From assembly GCA_905147135.1 (NCBI GenBank), contig LR990041.1, forward strand, positions 10,973,907-11,037,906: 64,000 nt of DNA, read 5' to 3'. Source of the stretch: Blastobasis lacticolella (Eukaryota; Arthropoda; Insecta; Lepidoptera; Blastobasidae). The notes beneath the pieces are model-generated. The model worked only from the letters and a program-made list of their open reading frames with translations, was not told the origin of the DNA and made no database searches. The position numbers and the translations under genes were made by a program. Below, piece after piece: positions 1 through 14,464 of the stretch (position 1 is its first letter; each line of letters opens with the position of its first letter).

Positions 1-85
1 TTAGCTTCGTGTTATCCAGGTTCATTTTAAGACCCACCTGTTGGGAGACTCTTTTGCGCGCTTCGACCATTATGTCTAGTTTCTC
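1..85 (-). pseudogene. LINE reverse transcriptase fragment, cut by window edge
   Basis: Read on the minus strand, this stretch gives an open frame containing RVSQQVGLKMNLDNTKL. That matches the segment after the catalytic FADD box in RTE/CR1-type LINE reverse transcriptases, which usually reads ...VGLxMNxxKTK. The fragment continues beyond the window, so its size, clade and integrity are unknown. Nothing further recognisable follows between 85 and 1000. Confidence 0.5.
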
Positions 86-3048
86 TAGTACCTACGTGTA
101 CTCCCAAAAATATGATATGATCTTGTACATTGACATAGTTATATGGGACGAAGCTGAGAGAAAGCAGCCTATCTAATGGGAAATGGTAACTGTCACCAAT
201 TATACACGATTCATGCACTTAATTTTCAATAAATATAACACGCGGTGGTAACCATCGAGAATTAGGAGCCTTACAGTCAGAGTCTGTACTAGAACTACAG
301 TTTATTATACTAACAAAACTCGATGAACCCTTGAATATTAAATGCTGTCTGTCCCATTGAATTTATAAGGGATTTGTATATTTTTATAGAGTTCATCCTT
401 AACAAATATTTGATCTTTCTCATTAATATTTTACTTTTGACGTATGGACATTTGTTAAGGTACTGAAAACCGTATTCGTGCCATAGATTCAAGATAATAC
501 CTGTATATTGATCATCAAGTTAAACCTATAACAGAGGAATTATATTACTGGATGGTTATCTAGCCTAAACGCACGTTATTAAACAGCTGATGTTACATTA
601 TTCTGCTATCGATTTGGATTATCTATAAATTAGTTAGATAATAGGTTTTATCTTTACTCGCTCCGAATATATAGGAGTGAAACCCTAATTTTACTCGTAC
701 TTTAAAAAGTAATCCATTATAGGGGTTTCGAGAACAATAGGTCTAACAACTTTTAAGGTTTACATAGCTACCGGCTTTGCACAAAGAGTTCTATGAGAAT
801 CATGATGGATTTCATTCAAACAATTTTATAGATAGATCACCATATCTCTTTATATGTGCATTTTAAAATGTTATCTGTTACTATTACCATGTGCACGTAT
901 ATTTCACGATGTACAAGTTAATCTGAAATAATTTGTTGGCCATTGGGGTAGGAAATGATTAATAGGCACCCTACAATTGTGTGATTCGAGGCCTAAGCAG
1001 AAATTATGGAAAGAAATAGAACAAGCAGAAATATAATAACAATTTCGATATTTTCGTTGTAAGTCTAGTTGTATATAAAACAATACGTATCACAAAAAAT
1101 ATTTGAAGTTTTGCGAAATTAAGAAACAGTACCTACAAAAGCCCCATGCCTGACCCTTTGTCTCCGAACAATCTTCGCAACGATTGACGTTGACATAAAT
1201 ATAAGCCGAAGACAAATGTGTTGTGAGACTATGAGATGTAGTGTCTGAGGCAGGCGGGCGGCGGGGGCGATGCACGGGGGGCGCGGGGCCCACTGCCCCT
1301 CACCTCTATCGATCCGCGCGCGCCGCCCGTATCGACCGCCTCCACCCTCCTCCCAACGCGCCCCCCACGCCAATCTCGACCTTATCCTCAACACACAACC
1401 TTCAAACTCCACCGGAGAATTGTTCACCAGGAAACACAATCTGCACACACGAATTCCAACTCAAACAGAGGGAGCGATGAGTCAATATCAAACGGCTCTT
1501 GGCCGCCTCGAACGGACCATTCTGCAGTCAATTACAAACTTTAATACTGTAGTGGCAAGGTCCTCGCAGGCTGCGATGCGCGGCGCAGAGCATTGGCTAC
1601 GCATGTCCAGGGACGTTTTGTTTTTATGACGCTCAATTTACTTGTATGGAAATCTGTAGAGGGCATGCAAATTGAATTCCTTTGATCGACGTATCGCAAA
1701 TTTGTTTCAAAGTTGAAAGAGACTGTCGAGTTGTTGCTAGTGGATGTTGTAAAGCTTCTATGATTTTTGACTGAAATCAATTTTGAGCCTCTATTAAAAA
1801 CACGATTCATACTCTTAAATTGATTCCAATATTACTAACATCAGCTGTTCGAAAGCCACTTTACCCGCTCGCACCTCAACATAAACATTGCGGGTATTTG
1901 TGTGGGTATAATAAAAAAGTGCAAGCAGGCAGGCATGGGCGGGCAGGCAGCGGGCCCAAGGTCGAAGGTGGCTCGTCACCCGGGCTCGGGGGCACGGTTA
2001 ACCCTGACCTCGGGGAGGTGAAGGATATTCCTACTACGGCCCCCCGCCCGGCGCGGGCCCCTCCGAACCACATGCACTGAAACAAACCTTCCCCCTGTAC
2101 TAGATGTGCTGAAATTACGCTAAATAACGCAACTCCGCCTACAACCGGCAGCCTGATGCCGAAAATGGAGCGAAGGCCGCGGATCCGTCGATAGCGATGA
2201 TAAATGATAGCCGCTCAAGCTGGACGTACGAAAAGCGTTTCGAGTTAAACAATGGGAGGGATTTATTGCTTCGATTGATTTCGCAATGAAATACGCTCTC
2301 ATTGTCTCGAAACTATAATGAAATGATCATTTGCTATGCCCATTGGTCACATATAATTTTGATTAATATTATGTACCTATAAATAAAAAAAACTGGACTT
2401 TTCTTACAAAAGACATCAACGGGATTTCGGCTCTCGTCTTTTGTATAAACAGTGTACACATACGGTGTACAGATAATAAATGGAAGGCCATAAGAATAAA
2501 CGACCGTCACAAAACAACTCGGCTCTGAAAACTTCTCCTTTGTACTGTGATTAAGCGTTTACGTCTTTGTTTACACGTTTCGCGATAAGAAAGGGGCATG
2601 AATAATTCAGAAAATTTAACGTTTGAGCAGACGAAAGGACACTGCGACGCGTAGACGGCAAAGATTTACTTCCTAAAGGTAATTAAAAAAGTTCATTTGA
2701 TTTTCCCCCCGTCACGAAGTTTCCGGGTTGTAGTCGCCCTCAAAGAAAGGAAAGGAAAGTGGAGGTTCGATCGATGCAAGTCGGCCGAGGGAGGCCGGGA
2801 GCGTGCACTTAGTGCATAGTGACGGCGGAGGGCACCCGCCTCAAGACGCCGCCCTTGATATCCGATGCCTCTCGCCGCTCCGTGAACGCCTAGTACTACA
2901 TCATTTTAGTGCCTTCCGGGTATTGGAACTCTTGCTTTCATTTATCGAAATTGCCTACAAAAAAGTGTGTTGCTGCAAAAATGTTGAATCATATGAGAGT
3001 TTTAAATATATTAATTCGTATTCGGACACTCGCGTGATTTGAAACAAA
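86..3048. other. No confident coding; GC-rich islands upstream of the zinc-finger gene
   Basis: The first kilobase is AT-rich with nothing recognisable. GC- and CpG-rich islands occur at about 1240-1400, 1920-2070 and 2700-2900 in otherwise AT-rich DNA. They lie just upstream of the first coding exon of the zinc-finger gene and could be promoter or 5' UTR sequence (inference). Short frames here (for example 1241-1480 and 1820-2080) look like by-products of GC-rich sequence. No TATA box or start site could be fixed. Confidence 0.3.
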
Positions 3049-3090
3049 ATGCTTCTGGATTCGTTTTTCGACCAACTGTGGGACACTGAT
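3049..3090 (+). CDS. Zinc-finger gene exon 1 (14-residue coding start)
   Basis: It reads [14 protein letters not shown] followed by a consensus donor GTAAGT. The phase is 0 and joins exon 2 directly (DTD then DGTVNMDK). It is too short for ordinary ORF detection. It was chosen because exon 2 opens after a clean acceptor without a good start of its own, although the ATG codons at 4738 and 4747 remain alternatives. Confidence 0.6.
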
Positions 3091-6000
3091 GTAAGTGCGT
3101 GTGCAGTGCATGTAAGTGCATTATTTTTAGCAATATTTTAGTACTGTGTGTTTACGCAATTTGTTTGCGTTGCGGTTGTCGTCCTGTAGTTTACTTCTTT
3201 GGGGTTTTCAGTCTGTGCAAAAATGCGAAAACCCCACCACCGATTTGCACAATATATCAGTTTCCAATCCACAGCGCGATTATCGTATCAACCATTCCCC
3301 CACAAAACCAGTACCTTAGAGCTCTCCATTCCCCTTTATTATAAGTTTTCGTGTCGCTCTGCTATGGGCACGTGGCAAACAATGGGTCATTAAATTCTGG
3401 TGCAATTCGATGCAAACTGCAAGCCCTCGCGATGTAAGTTTGCTTTTAATCAGTGCGCGGGCGATAAGGCCCCCCGGGACTCGTCGCCCTTATCTCGGAG
3501 GGTCGCACCTTACCAACAATTCACAAAACGTCGACTGCCGGAATGTTTCGCCGATTGCGAGCCATTTCCCGAACAGACGGAAATTAAGTGTCGAACATTT
3601 GTCACTTGTTTTCAAACGTAAACCAGAATTGTTTATTTTAAGGGACACGTATTTATTGCAGATCTGAGTTCCAGTACGATAGAAGTTTGTGATTTAGATA
3701 CGTTTCGTGTCAAAATTGTTATTATTACCCACCGATCCTACCTGAGCTTCTTATTTACATTAATACTTTCGCTGGACCTCGATGTAGGTTGTAGAGTACT
3801 AATCTCAAAACCTTTTATAGAACGTCTACTAGATTTTGGCATGGGATGATTCAGGTTCTGAAATATAGTGAGGAAAAGGTATTGCGAATAACGTACATAT
3901 ACTACTGAAACATGCTTGAACTCATAGTATACTTAATTAGTAAAAATTTGCAGGTAAAAAGAATACGAAAAATTTAAAACAAAAACATTAGCCACGGACT
4001 ACCAAAAATTGTCTAAGCTCGCAGCTTACATTCCACTTACAAAAACCCCTATATTAATATTAGCAAATAAACCTCCAACACAAATAACCTGTAGGCTACA
4101 GCTCATATCCCCATAAGTCATTGACCGAAAGATTTATTGTCGAAATCTGGTGTTCAGCGGTGTCGGTCATTGAACCCGGTGCGTGCCCGAGACGGCCAAT
4201 TAAGCAAGGGTGCTCTATGCCGACATTTCCAACGTGTTGCGGAACGAAAGTCGTGGGGGGTCGATCTCACTTTCCGCGGGGTGAATGCACTGGGGGCGGC
4301 CACCCTCCGGCAACCCTCCTTAGCCCTCGCGCATCGAAGACTGTCATTGAAGCCCCGATGTAAATACACCATGACACGGCGAATATTATAATGAAGCTCC
4401 CGAGATTTTGTTGCACATGTGAAAAATCAGGCAAAAATGTAGAAAAAATTAAGGAGTCGAAAATTATGTAATATGGTAATCTATTCATAATTTCCGAAAG
4501 ATTTTGTTGCACATGTAAAAAATCGTGAAAATGTAAAAAAAAATTATTTGTAAATAATAAGCTAATATTAACTAATTTTATCTATTTACTATCTCCATAA
4601 TAGTTAAATCTGTCCTATATAGAAACGATTTAATGAATTGACAATAATAAGTCGTCTAAAACGACTTTTAGTTAAGTTAAGTTATGTTATTCCCCTCTCT
4701 ATATTTATAACCTTATTTATAGGACGGCACAGTGAACATGGACAAGATGACGGAAGCACAAAAAACTGCGTATCTCGAAGCCCATGTGGCAGTACAACAG
4801 CACATGGCGCAGGCAGCTGCAGCTGCCAGGAGAGAACAACAACAACAGCAAGTCCAACAACAACAACAAGCCCAACAGCAGCAGCAACAACAACAGCAAC
4901 AACAACAACAGCAGCAGCAACAACAACAACAACAACAGCAGCAACAGCAACAACAACAACAACAGCAGCAACAACAGCAACATCAACAGCAACAAACGGC
5001 AAATACGACAACAGCGGCAAGACACCACCAAGAAATGCAAGTCACTCAAGTGAGTAGTATTAAAGAGATACGAAACAAATATAATTAGTTCATCTTTGAT
5101 AACAATTAACTTTGATGTTTTGCCTGAAGAAACTAAAATCTCTACTAAATAATAAAAACACAACTTTTTCGAATAAGTACTAAACGGCACTCACATGCGA
5201 CGTACCTTTTCGATTTGTTCCCGCCTTTTCGGTAGTCACGAGAAGACTGAGTGCGTGTGAGTGCCGTTTAGTATAATAATATGTGTAAAGAACGCGAGTT
5301 TAGTTTAAAACAAGTAAAGTATAATTGTAACTTCGACCGCAAGTAAAAAAATGATTTAAATAGCACTTGTAATAAACTTCCAGCAAACCCAGAACACGGC
5401 TAACGCCCACCAGGGCCACCCATCGCCACCCACCGTCAGCTCGACCCAGCACCATTACGCCACCATCAACTCACCGATCAAGGTTAGTTTACTCTTTCTG
5501 TCATTTTCGTACTTACAACACTTGGATTTAGGTGTTCAAGACTCCGTGATTTCGTAAAAAATACTTACCTATACAGGGTGTTACCGTGCCGAAGCCGTGA
5601 ACTGGATGGAGTGCTAAACGTATTAAAACGATAGGTACAATTATTTCTGTCATACTTATATTCAAGAACAAAAATTTTTGTCCTCTGTCGTTTATTTGTC
5701 TTTGTTTATTTTATTAAACTTTGTCGAGACGGTTGCGTTGGTAGCGTCTTTTTCGTCGACTGATGTGGTCGCGCTTGTTAGAACGCCAAGTAATGTAATT
5801 ACTTTTTTTTTTTTTTTAATCTTTATTTTTAAGAGCTTGGTCACAATTTGCGACTATGCCGCTCTGTACAGCTTCCAATATTATTAAATTAAACAAAAAT
5901 TTGCCAGGTTTCAAACCGAGACTCCTTATAGGAATTATCTCCGTTCCAAACCCAACCTAACTAATTTATAAAGTGCTTTAGCAGCCCTTGATAAAGGGGA

Positions 6001-9000
6001 TGCTAGAACACAGTTACATATACCAACTTCTTTAAATTTATCACAATAGTTATGTATATTAATTCTAAACGATTCATTGCGTACACATTCCATTAATATG
6101 TGATAGACGTCTTCGGTCACATTACATTCAGCGCAGTTAGGTGTTTCCGATTTTCCCATCAAAAATGAAAATTTATTAAGTGGAATGTGCCCAGCACGAC
6201 ATCTTAAAGCTATTACTAAATCCTTTCTAGTCAAGCAGTTGTCAATCCAGGGGGAATTTAATGGTTCAGGTTGAATAGTCTTATACCAGATTCCTACATC
6301 AGTAGACCTTTTATCAAAATGTGTTTTCCACAATTCATAACAGTGCTTTTTTGGGATGTGTAAACACTCTGTATAAAATGGTAGACAGGATATAGGAATG
6401 CCATCCGTAACAGCTTCCTTAGCAAAGTTGTCAACTCTCTCATTACCTAGTATTCCACAATGAGCAGGGATCCACTGCAAGTAAATAGTTTTTGATTGTT
6501 TGTGTAACTCTAATATAAGATTAAGAATAAGATAGGCTATCGGGACACATCGAACATTCGAGGTAGACCGAGCCAAATGTTGCAAAGCACTCTTAGAATC
6601 CGTAAGTATTACAAACTTATTACCATATACTGAAACAGACAGAATGTATGATAAAGCTTCAGCTATGGCTATCAGTTCAATGTGCATTATAGACAAAATA
6701 GAGGTAATTTGGAATTTTACATGAATATTAAATTGTGGATCATATATCGCTGCTCCAGACCCCTTGGAATCCTTAGAGCCATCCGTAAAAACTATATGAA
6801 AGGACTCGTATTGTAAATTACAGATATTGTCTACTGCCCAAACCAAAAAACTAGTGTTGTATAATCGTTTGGGTTTTTCAATCAAACTGATGCTATTTCT
6901 GGTAATATCAGCCATATTAATTGAGTTCACCCACACATCCAAAGAGAACATTTCTAAAATTGTATTGGTGTGCATAGGTATGTCACGGAAGTTATTATGA
7001 ATAATTACTAATATGGGTTTGTTTTTTCTTTTCCAATTATTATTATTATTATCGCAATGGTTGGCCAAAACTTGGATCGATTTGATTAATTGATTAGGAT
7101 GAATTGACTTGTTTTTAAAATAAAATTTACAGCCTAGGTAATTTCTACGAATGTGTAGTGGCGGAATAGAAAGTTCACTTTCCATGACATGTATAGGGGT
7201 AGTTTTTATAAAGCCTCCTACGACTCTCATAGCTATATTTTGAATAGATGTTAACTTTTTCAAGTGCGAGTCACATGAATCAGCATACAGAAAACTCCCA
7301 TAGTCTAGACGACTGCGAATAATTGACATATATATCCTCCTCAAATGTTTAGGATGAACCCCCCATCCCGACCCTGATAAAACTTTGAGAGTATTTAAAA
7401 ATTTTAAACATTTTTCAGAAATTTCATTAATATGTTTCCGCCATCTTAGTGAGCGATCTAGCCACATTCCTAAGTATTTAACGTTATCAACTATCTCTAA
7501 TTGGGTATTGTTAATCTTAAGTTCAGCTGTTCCTCTAAATATACCTTTTTTAAAAACACATAATTTGCTTTTCGTTGGTGATAACTCTAAACCCAGATTT
7601 GACAATATTTGACAAAGCATATTCAATGCTGATTGTAACTCTCCAAGGCCTTCATCTATCCTTTGACAAGTAATGTACAACACAATGTCATCAGCGTATT
7701 GCAATATTAAGACATTTTTAATTAGTTTGCACATTTCAATGGTAGCAATATTAAACAATAATGGAGACAGAGGATCTCCTTGGGCAAGACCTTTATAACA
7801 ATGTCTTGATACAACGGTATTATCTGATATGATATGAACACGTCTTTCTTTCAGAAAGCTCCAAATATATTTACATAATTTATGTCCAATGCCGAGTTTG
7901 TCCAAGATGGATATAAGACCTGCCAGATCTACATTATTGTATGCATTGTCAATGTCTACGAAACACCCAAGCGTTACTTTGTCATTACAAAATCCTGTTT
8001 GTATATGGGTAATTAATAAACTAAGACTATCCAGACAAGATTTGGATTTTCTGAACCCAAAGGTATATTCGGAAAACAGTGACTGTTTTTCTAGAAACCA
8101 TTCGATCCTTCTGTTAATAATTGCATGGAAGATCTTACATATACAGGAAATTAATGATATCGGGCGAAGTGATGAGATAGACGTAGGGTCCCGACCTGGT
8201 TTTGGAATGGGTACCACTCTAATATCTCGCCATTCAGATGGGACAAACCCTGCTTCTAAAAATGAATTAAATAGTTTGACTAAAAATAATTTACCACTTT
8301 TTGGTAGGTTTTTAAGCATAGAATAAGAAATTCCATCATGACCAGGTGCTGTATCCTTGCTTTTTATACACCCATCTAGCTCATGAAGAGATATTTCCGA
8401 CTCTAGATAAGGATTACTCGAGGTAAATTCAGGATCTGGTAAAATAGTGAAATCAGGGCATAAATTTTGTAAAAGTTTATAGGCTTGTACACTATTTATC
8501 TGATTATGGGAAATTAAATGACGACCTTTAATCCATTTCATTTTTGTCCACAAATCCTTTGCAGATGTTCGGCTATCCGTCTCATCACAGAACTGTTGCC
8601 AACTTTTTCTTTCAGCAATGCGTATAAGGCGTTGGGATTCCCTGATTTTATCTAGTAAGATATTGTGATTTTCAGGGGTAGGGTTGCGTCTAAACCTTGA
8701 TAATGCTAGTCTACGTATGGCTACTGATTTGGATAGATCTGCATTCCAGTATGGTTTCGGGGAAAATTTTTGATCCAGTGCTTGACAAATTTTAATAGTA
8801 GGTATAGATAGATTTGCTGCGCGATTTATACAGTCCAGGAAAAAATTATATGACTTTTGCAGATCACTTAAATCCACATCGATAGCAAAGCATTGTTCTA
8901 AATATGCGGAATATGAAGGCCAATCTGCATTTTTTAAATTACGTTTTTTCTGATACGAATGATTAATTTCAAGCTGCGAGTGTATTTTAATTATAAAATG

Positions 9001-12000
9001 ATCACTGCCCAATGACTCGTTAGTGACGGACCAACTAAACAAAACAGCTACATCTGATGACACTAACGATAAATCCGGAGATGATTGGCGTAATGATCCA
9101 TCCACCATTTGAAATCGAGTTGCGGTGTTGTCGTTTAAAATAAAATAACTATTTTCTAGTACTGACCTAAATATTTGAATACCCCTTGTATCCGTCTTAT
9201 ACGACCAACTAGAATGGTGTGCGTTAACATCACCCACAATCATGGTCCGCGTTGAGCATAGTTTTAGTAAATCTTCCCAATCTGATTGAGTTGTATGTAT
9301 ACTGCTTGGGCAATATATACCGATAATATTTTCTAATTGATTACAGTTGTAAATCTTTACACGCACCATCTCGAAGCCAACGTTTCGATGTAAGATTTGT
9401 ATTCGCTCTGCTTTTATTGATTTATGGATTAAAATTGCTACGCCGCCGCCAAATGCCACTTCCCTATCTTTCCTATATACCGAATAATTATTAATCCTTA
9501 ATTCAGAATCCAACTCTAGCCAAGTTTCCGTTATCACAAAAATATGAACTTTCTCCTGAATTAACAACTGCCTTAACATACTTAGTTTATTTCTAATACT
9601 GCGCGCATTCCACTGACAAATATTTATATTATAAATAGCTTAAAAACAATTATTATCCATTAAAGATTGAAAGTAACTGTTTAATAAAAGCGAAATCTGA
9701 AATAGTTTCACAAATATATGCTAAGATCCAATCTCTCGAGATAGTCAGTACTGACTTAATTTTTTCACCAATGCTGCAATTTCTTAAAAACAAAATGTTT
9801 TTTATTTTATCTATTAATTCTTTAAAAGATATAAGTTTGTTACGAATTTCTTCACAGTCTAGGTCTGGCGCACAATAATCCGGGGGTTCCTCACAGTCCG
9901 AAATAGGCATACTCGATGTACCCTGGTCCACTTTAACGTGCGAAGTATTCCGTTTCTTGTTGATATGGGCTTTAGATTTCAAAGACGGCCGAGATAGTAC
10001 CTCTGCGTAGCTGCGAGTAGGTGTTGTTGTAACGAACTGCGGCGTCGAAACCGGTTCCGTGTGGCTATCCGCTAGCAGTTCGAATGCATTGTTCGTAGGG
10101 GTAGGTATTGGAGTAGACGTAGCGCGAGTTTCGCTCCGCGCGGGCTCGTGCGCCGGGCCGGCTGGTACATACATCGATACCGCCTTACGATAGGTTATAT
10201 TAAATTCTGACATTAACTCTCTTAGGCTCTTTTCCTTAATAAACACTGGGCACGATTTGGACAGCGCCATGTGTTTACCTCCGCAGTTTGGGCATTTATA
10301 AGTTAAAATGTCACAGTTTTCATGGCGTTCCGCGCATTTTGGACATACTGATTTGTTAGCTGGGCAAAGCTTTTTAATATGACCAAATCGCCAGCATTTT
10401 GAGCATTGTGTGACAGGAAATGTGTAGGTATCCACTTTAACTCGGAGGTCGCATAGGTATATAAATTGTGGTAGTGTAGGTCCGATAAAGCCAATACGTA
10501 TAGATTCACTAGGTATCCATCCATCCTCATTTCTTCGGTTCAAACGCGATATAGATGCAATAGCTACGGAGCTTTGGATATACCTTTTTAGTTCTTCCTC
10601 CTTCAGTTCAATATCTATATCTTTTACAAGACCATAGGAAATACCTACTTCCCAGGTTTTTTGGCTTCGCCATCCCATATCTTTAAAGTGTACACAGTCC
10701 ATAAATGTTTCAGCACACTTTTCAGACCGAAAATTTATGAAAATTTTATATGGGTTTATAAATTTTATTCTCATAATACCAAGAATACTGTTCTCCTTCA
10801 TTAATCTAGCTAGGGCAAATTGTTTGGGTAATTTTTCTTTACTCGTTACACTAACCTGTATATCCTCGAGATATCGTTTTCTCGGTTTTCTTTTAGCAGG
10901 TTGCCAATTGTCGTCGTTTTCAGCTAAATCTTCTCGTCCTCGTTTAAATGTGTAAATTCCGTCTTCACTTATTTCCATGTTATTTTCTGTCTCGTTGTTT
11001 CTATTTTCCTCCGCAATAATTTGTGTATAGTCCTCTAAACTTCTTATCTCACTCTCCATATTCGCTACTGGGATAATATTTTCTTCGCATAATTCTTTAT
11101 TCGAGTTTAAGTCCTCTGCCATTACCTAGAAAGCTCATAATACGTGTATAGGCACGGGACCGATTCGCGTCCGGTCGCAGGTATTTACGCGCACGCGGTA
11201 AACGCTCCGATCGAGTAAACAGTAGGTAAATACGTATCCGACAAACACGTCCACGCGTAGGAAGTTGTTTGACCGAACTGAATGTAATTACTTTTTACGA
11301 TTTTGACGCAACTTCAGCGTTTTTACAAGCTTTTATTTTATTTACTATGTTTGTCTGTATGTATCTACTACTCAACTGCTGAACATAGACCTCCCCCAGA
11401 GCTCCCTGTCCTCGGCTTGCCGTATCCAGCATCCACCTGCAGCCTTTCGCAAATCGCCACGCCAATCGAGGGCGTCCTACTATGCACACTGAGTCACGGG
11501 CACCATTTAAGAACTCGTCACCCCAATTCTTAGTTGGTTTTTGATTATTTTATATAACAGAGGAAGGTAAACGAGCAAGCGGGTCATTTGATGGAAAGTG
11601 ATCACCGCCACCCTTTGAAATATAGGTATTGTTCACGGGAGTATTCACGGCCCGACCTGGTTATGGCCTGCGGACAGAAACGACTGATGCATTAAAATTA
11701 ATATAACTTCTCAGGCGTTTAGGCCAGCAGTTAAAAATATCCTTAAAATGGTTTTAGGACATTTGAGGAAACAACATTTTTTAATAAAATTTTTAACCCG
11801 CGGATGAAAACCAGACCGGTCCGAGACGCCTGTTCAGGCGTTTATAGGTTTTTTTTTAAGGTTTCATAGTCTGCAAACACCACTGCAGAAGGCTCGTTCC
11901 ATAGCGCAGTCGTACGAGGCAGGAAGATTCGATGGTTCCTCTAACGATATGCGCATTTCGTTATAGGTGCCCCAAGTGAGCTCGAGCACCGGTGGACCGG

Positions 12001-14403
12001 ACAGCACGTTCACGGTGCCCGACGACGTCGGCATGGGCTTCGAGGGTGGCGTACGGGTGCTGCAGAGCCTCGGGAATTGGTGAGCATGCATTTATGATTT
12101 AAAGATTCCTTGCTTGGTCAAGCGGTCTTGGTCTAGTGGCAGCGCGAGATCGATAACTAAAGTTAAGTAACGCACACCGGATGCAACTGGAAAAATTATC
12201 ATCATCGATGTTTTATTATTTCACCATACAACGATTACTTGCGTGTATAATGAAAGACTGATAAAAATAGTTGATACACTGTATAGAATAAATTCATTAT
12301 CGTATACAGGGAAAGCAATCTAAATAGGTCAGTATGAGGTGAAATCTGAAATTATAAAACACACATGTATTTATAATTTGTGAATTATAATTTGAAATTT
12401 CTGACTGCAGATTCTTCTGTGTAATAGTCCAATTACGAAAGTTATTTTACTCCGCATAACATATTTTACATAATTTTGAAATACCCTACTTAATCATCAG
12501 ACTTCATACAAATTAGAAAAATTCTGTTCTATATGTACCAGGTCCCCAGAAGTGACGAATGCAATACCTAGACCAAATTTGATCCCGTTCACGGAGCCTT
12601 ACGCAGAGGGTGGGTCGATGCATCCCGGCACTAGATTAAAGGCAGTACAGAGCACAGTAGCCGTGAGGAAACAGCACCCTGCGATCAAGCCCACCAGCTC
12701 CACAAATGAAGGCATGACTACAGGTAATTCGTAACAATAATTTGTTAACAGTCCTTAAGACATCCTATTAGATGTCCTATGACATGGGATATATTAGAGG
12801 AGGTGGGCAACGTATTTGTAGCCTGGTGGTGTTGATGTCGATAGGCGGCGGTGATCACTTTCTATCAGATGGCCCGCATGGCTATTTGTCAGGCGTATTA
12901 CACAAAAAAGACAATCTTCAAAGGAGCGGTGTTTTCGGAATAGCGGTCGTAATACAGCGGAGCGTCGGTGGCCGAGTGGTTAAGGTAGCCGATTCGTAAG
13001 GGAGAGGTTCCGGGTTCGAATACTGGGCCCACTGTGGGCAATGTACCAATGACTTTTTTTTTAGTTATGTACATTAGTTGAATGCTAACCGATGCTGTTA
13101 CGGCGAGGAAAACATCGTATGATTCAGGCGACAATGTGTAACCACGATCCAATCTGGTCAGGTTCCCATGGTAGCAGGGTCGCGGAGGTCAGATGGCAGT
13201 CACTCCACTGTAATAACTTGATCTGCCAAATCCTGGTCAAGGCGGAATCCGGGGCCTCGTGCGCGAGAGCGCAACCGGGACATTAACGCTGAAATGATTA
13301 TTTTTAATACAGCGGTGAATGATGTCACTAAAACTTTGCATATGGAAACATCATCAACCTTTATAATGCGTACGTGCTCCAATCTGACTAAAGTGTTCAA
13401 ACCATTGACCTATTCTGGTAATAAGTAAGGGGTACCTACTTATCATATTAGTAATTGGAGATGGCTCGACGGTCGTCACTAACTTTATTTTTGTTTCTTT
13501 TTATTTCTAGGAAGCAAAGCGTTTGAATGCACAGTATGTGGGAAGGGACTAGCGCGTAAAGACAAGTTAACGATACACATGAGGATACACACGGGTAAGG
13601 ACTATGAGTAACTTCGTAGTTTAACATTACCATAGCACAAGAAAACTCCTATAATAGTCTTCCATCAAGTTCATCTCTTGACGTTTTTTGGAACACATTA
13701 GAAAAAGTTACTACGTGTTTAGCGTCACCAATTACTATTTTCCCTCCACTAATGTAGAGCTGGCTGAAGACCAATAGTTATTGTTGGTCTTGTCCAATAG
13801 AAAAAGCCAATAAACTTATAATACCGAATGTGGCATAAAAAGGAACTAACATACCGCCTTTAAGTAATATACTTACTGGCGAAAAGACGATTGACGCCAT
13901 CCTAATGGTCCTTATTATCGTTGTCGCGCACAATAATTGCTTTATCTTTTCCTATTGCAACACACTTTGCAGGTTACTTAGTATAAGTGCTTTATTATAT
14001 TTCTAATTGCAGGTGAGAAGCCATATGTATGTGAAGTATGCAACAAAGCCTTTGCGAGAAGAGACAAACTGGTACTCCATATGAACAAATTAAAACACAT
14101 CACACCATCAAATATAGCACCTTTAGGAAAACGAACAATTGCAATACCACGTAAGTACATTTTTGTATGAAAAGCGAGTTTCCATAACCACTATTATTTT
14201 GATTTTTTTTATCATTAATAAATATTAATAGGTACATTAAACAATAATGGAAGAGAAAACTGTGTTATTGAAGTAAAGTAATCAGTACTGATTCCAGAAA
14301 GCTTAAAATTAGACGACGTGAAACCTCAGCTTACTAAGCAAGAAGATACGAAGCCGAGTCAAGCTGAGATAGCGGCGGTAGCTGCCGCCCAACAACAACA
14401 ACA

Positions 14404-14464
<61 letters not shown>

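Larger units (their letters stand above)
5808..11280 (-). mobile_element. Full-length I-like LINE in zinc-finger intron 3
   Basis: The element is flanked by the 16-bp direct repeat AATGTAATTACTTTTT at 5792-5807 and 11281-11296, with a T-run on the plus strand (a poly-A tail on the element's strand) at its 3' end. On the minus strand it holds a short 5' UTR, ORF1 (CCHC gag-like) and ORF2 (endonuclease, reverse transcriptase, RNase H). The RNase H domain with CCHC knuckles in ORF1 points to the I/R1/LOA group of non-LTR elements, I-like by its RT sequence. Both ORFs are open, which suggests a young, possibly competent copy. It lies antisense to the host gene. Confidence 0.9.

Noticed and set aside
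1241..1629. Arg/Pro-rich frames in the GC-rich island
   Set aside because: Two overlapping frames on the same strand, with no motif and composition-driven residues. More likely upstream regulatory or 5' UTR sequence.
4682..5190. Poly-Leu, poly-Val, poly-Asn/Ser and poly-Thr frames around the CAG/CAA runs
   Set aside because: These are shadow frames of the polyglutamine exon, as are the poly-Leu frames at 14309-14494.
7385..8326. Plus-strand frames within the LINEs (also 24221-24659 and 25437-25685)
   Set aside because: They are antisense shadows of intact ORF2 reading frames.
12961..13040. True tRNA gene (also 34230, 37118, 61410, 43440)
   Set aside because: Only A- and B-box-like parts are present. 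The acceptor stem does not close and the sequence runs into repeat bodies with target duplications, so these are SINE heads.
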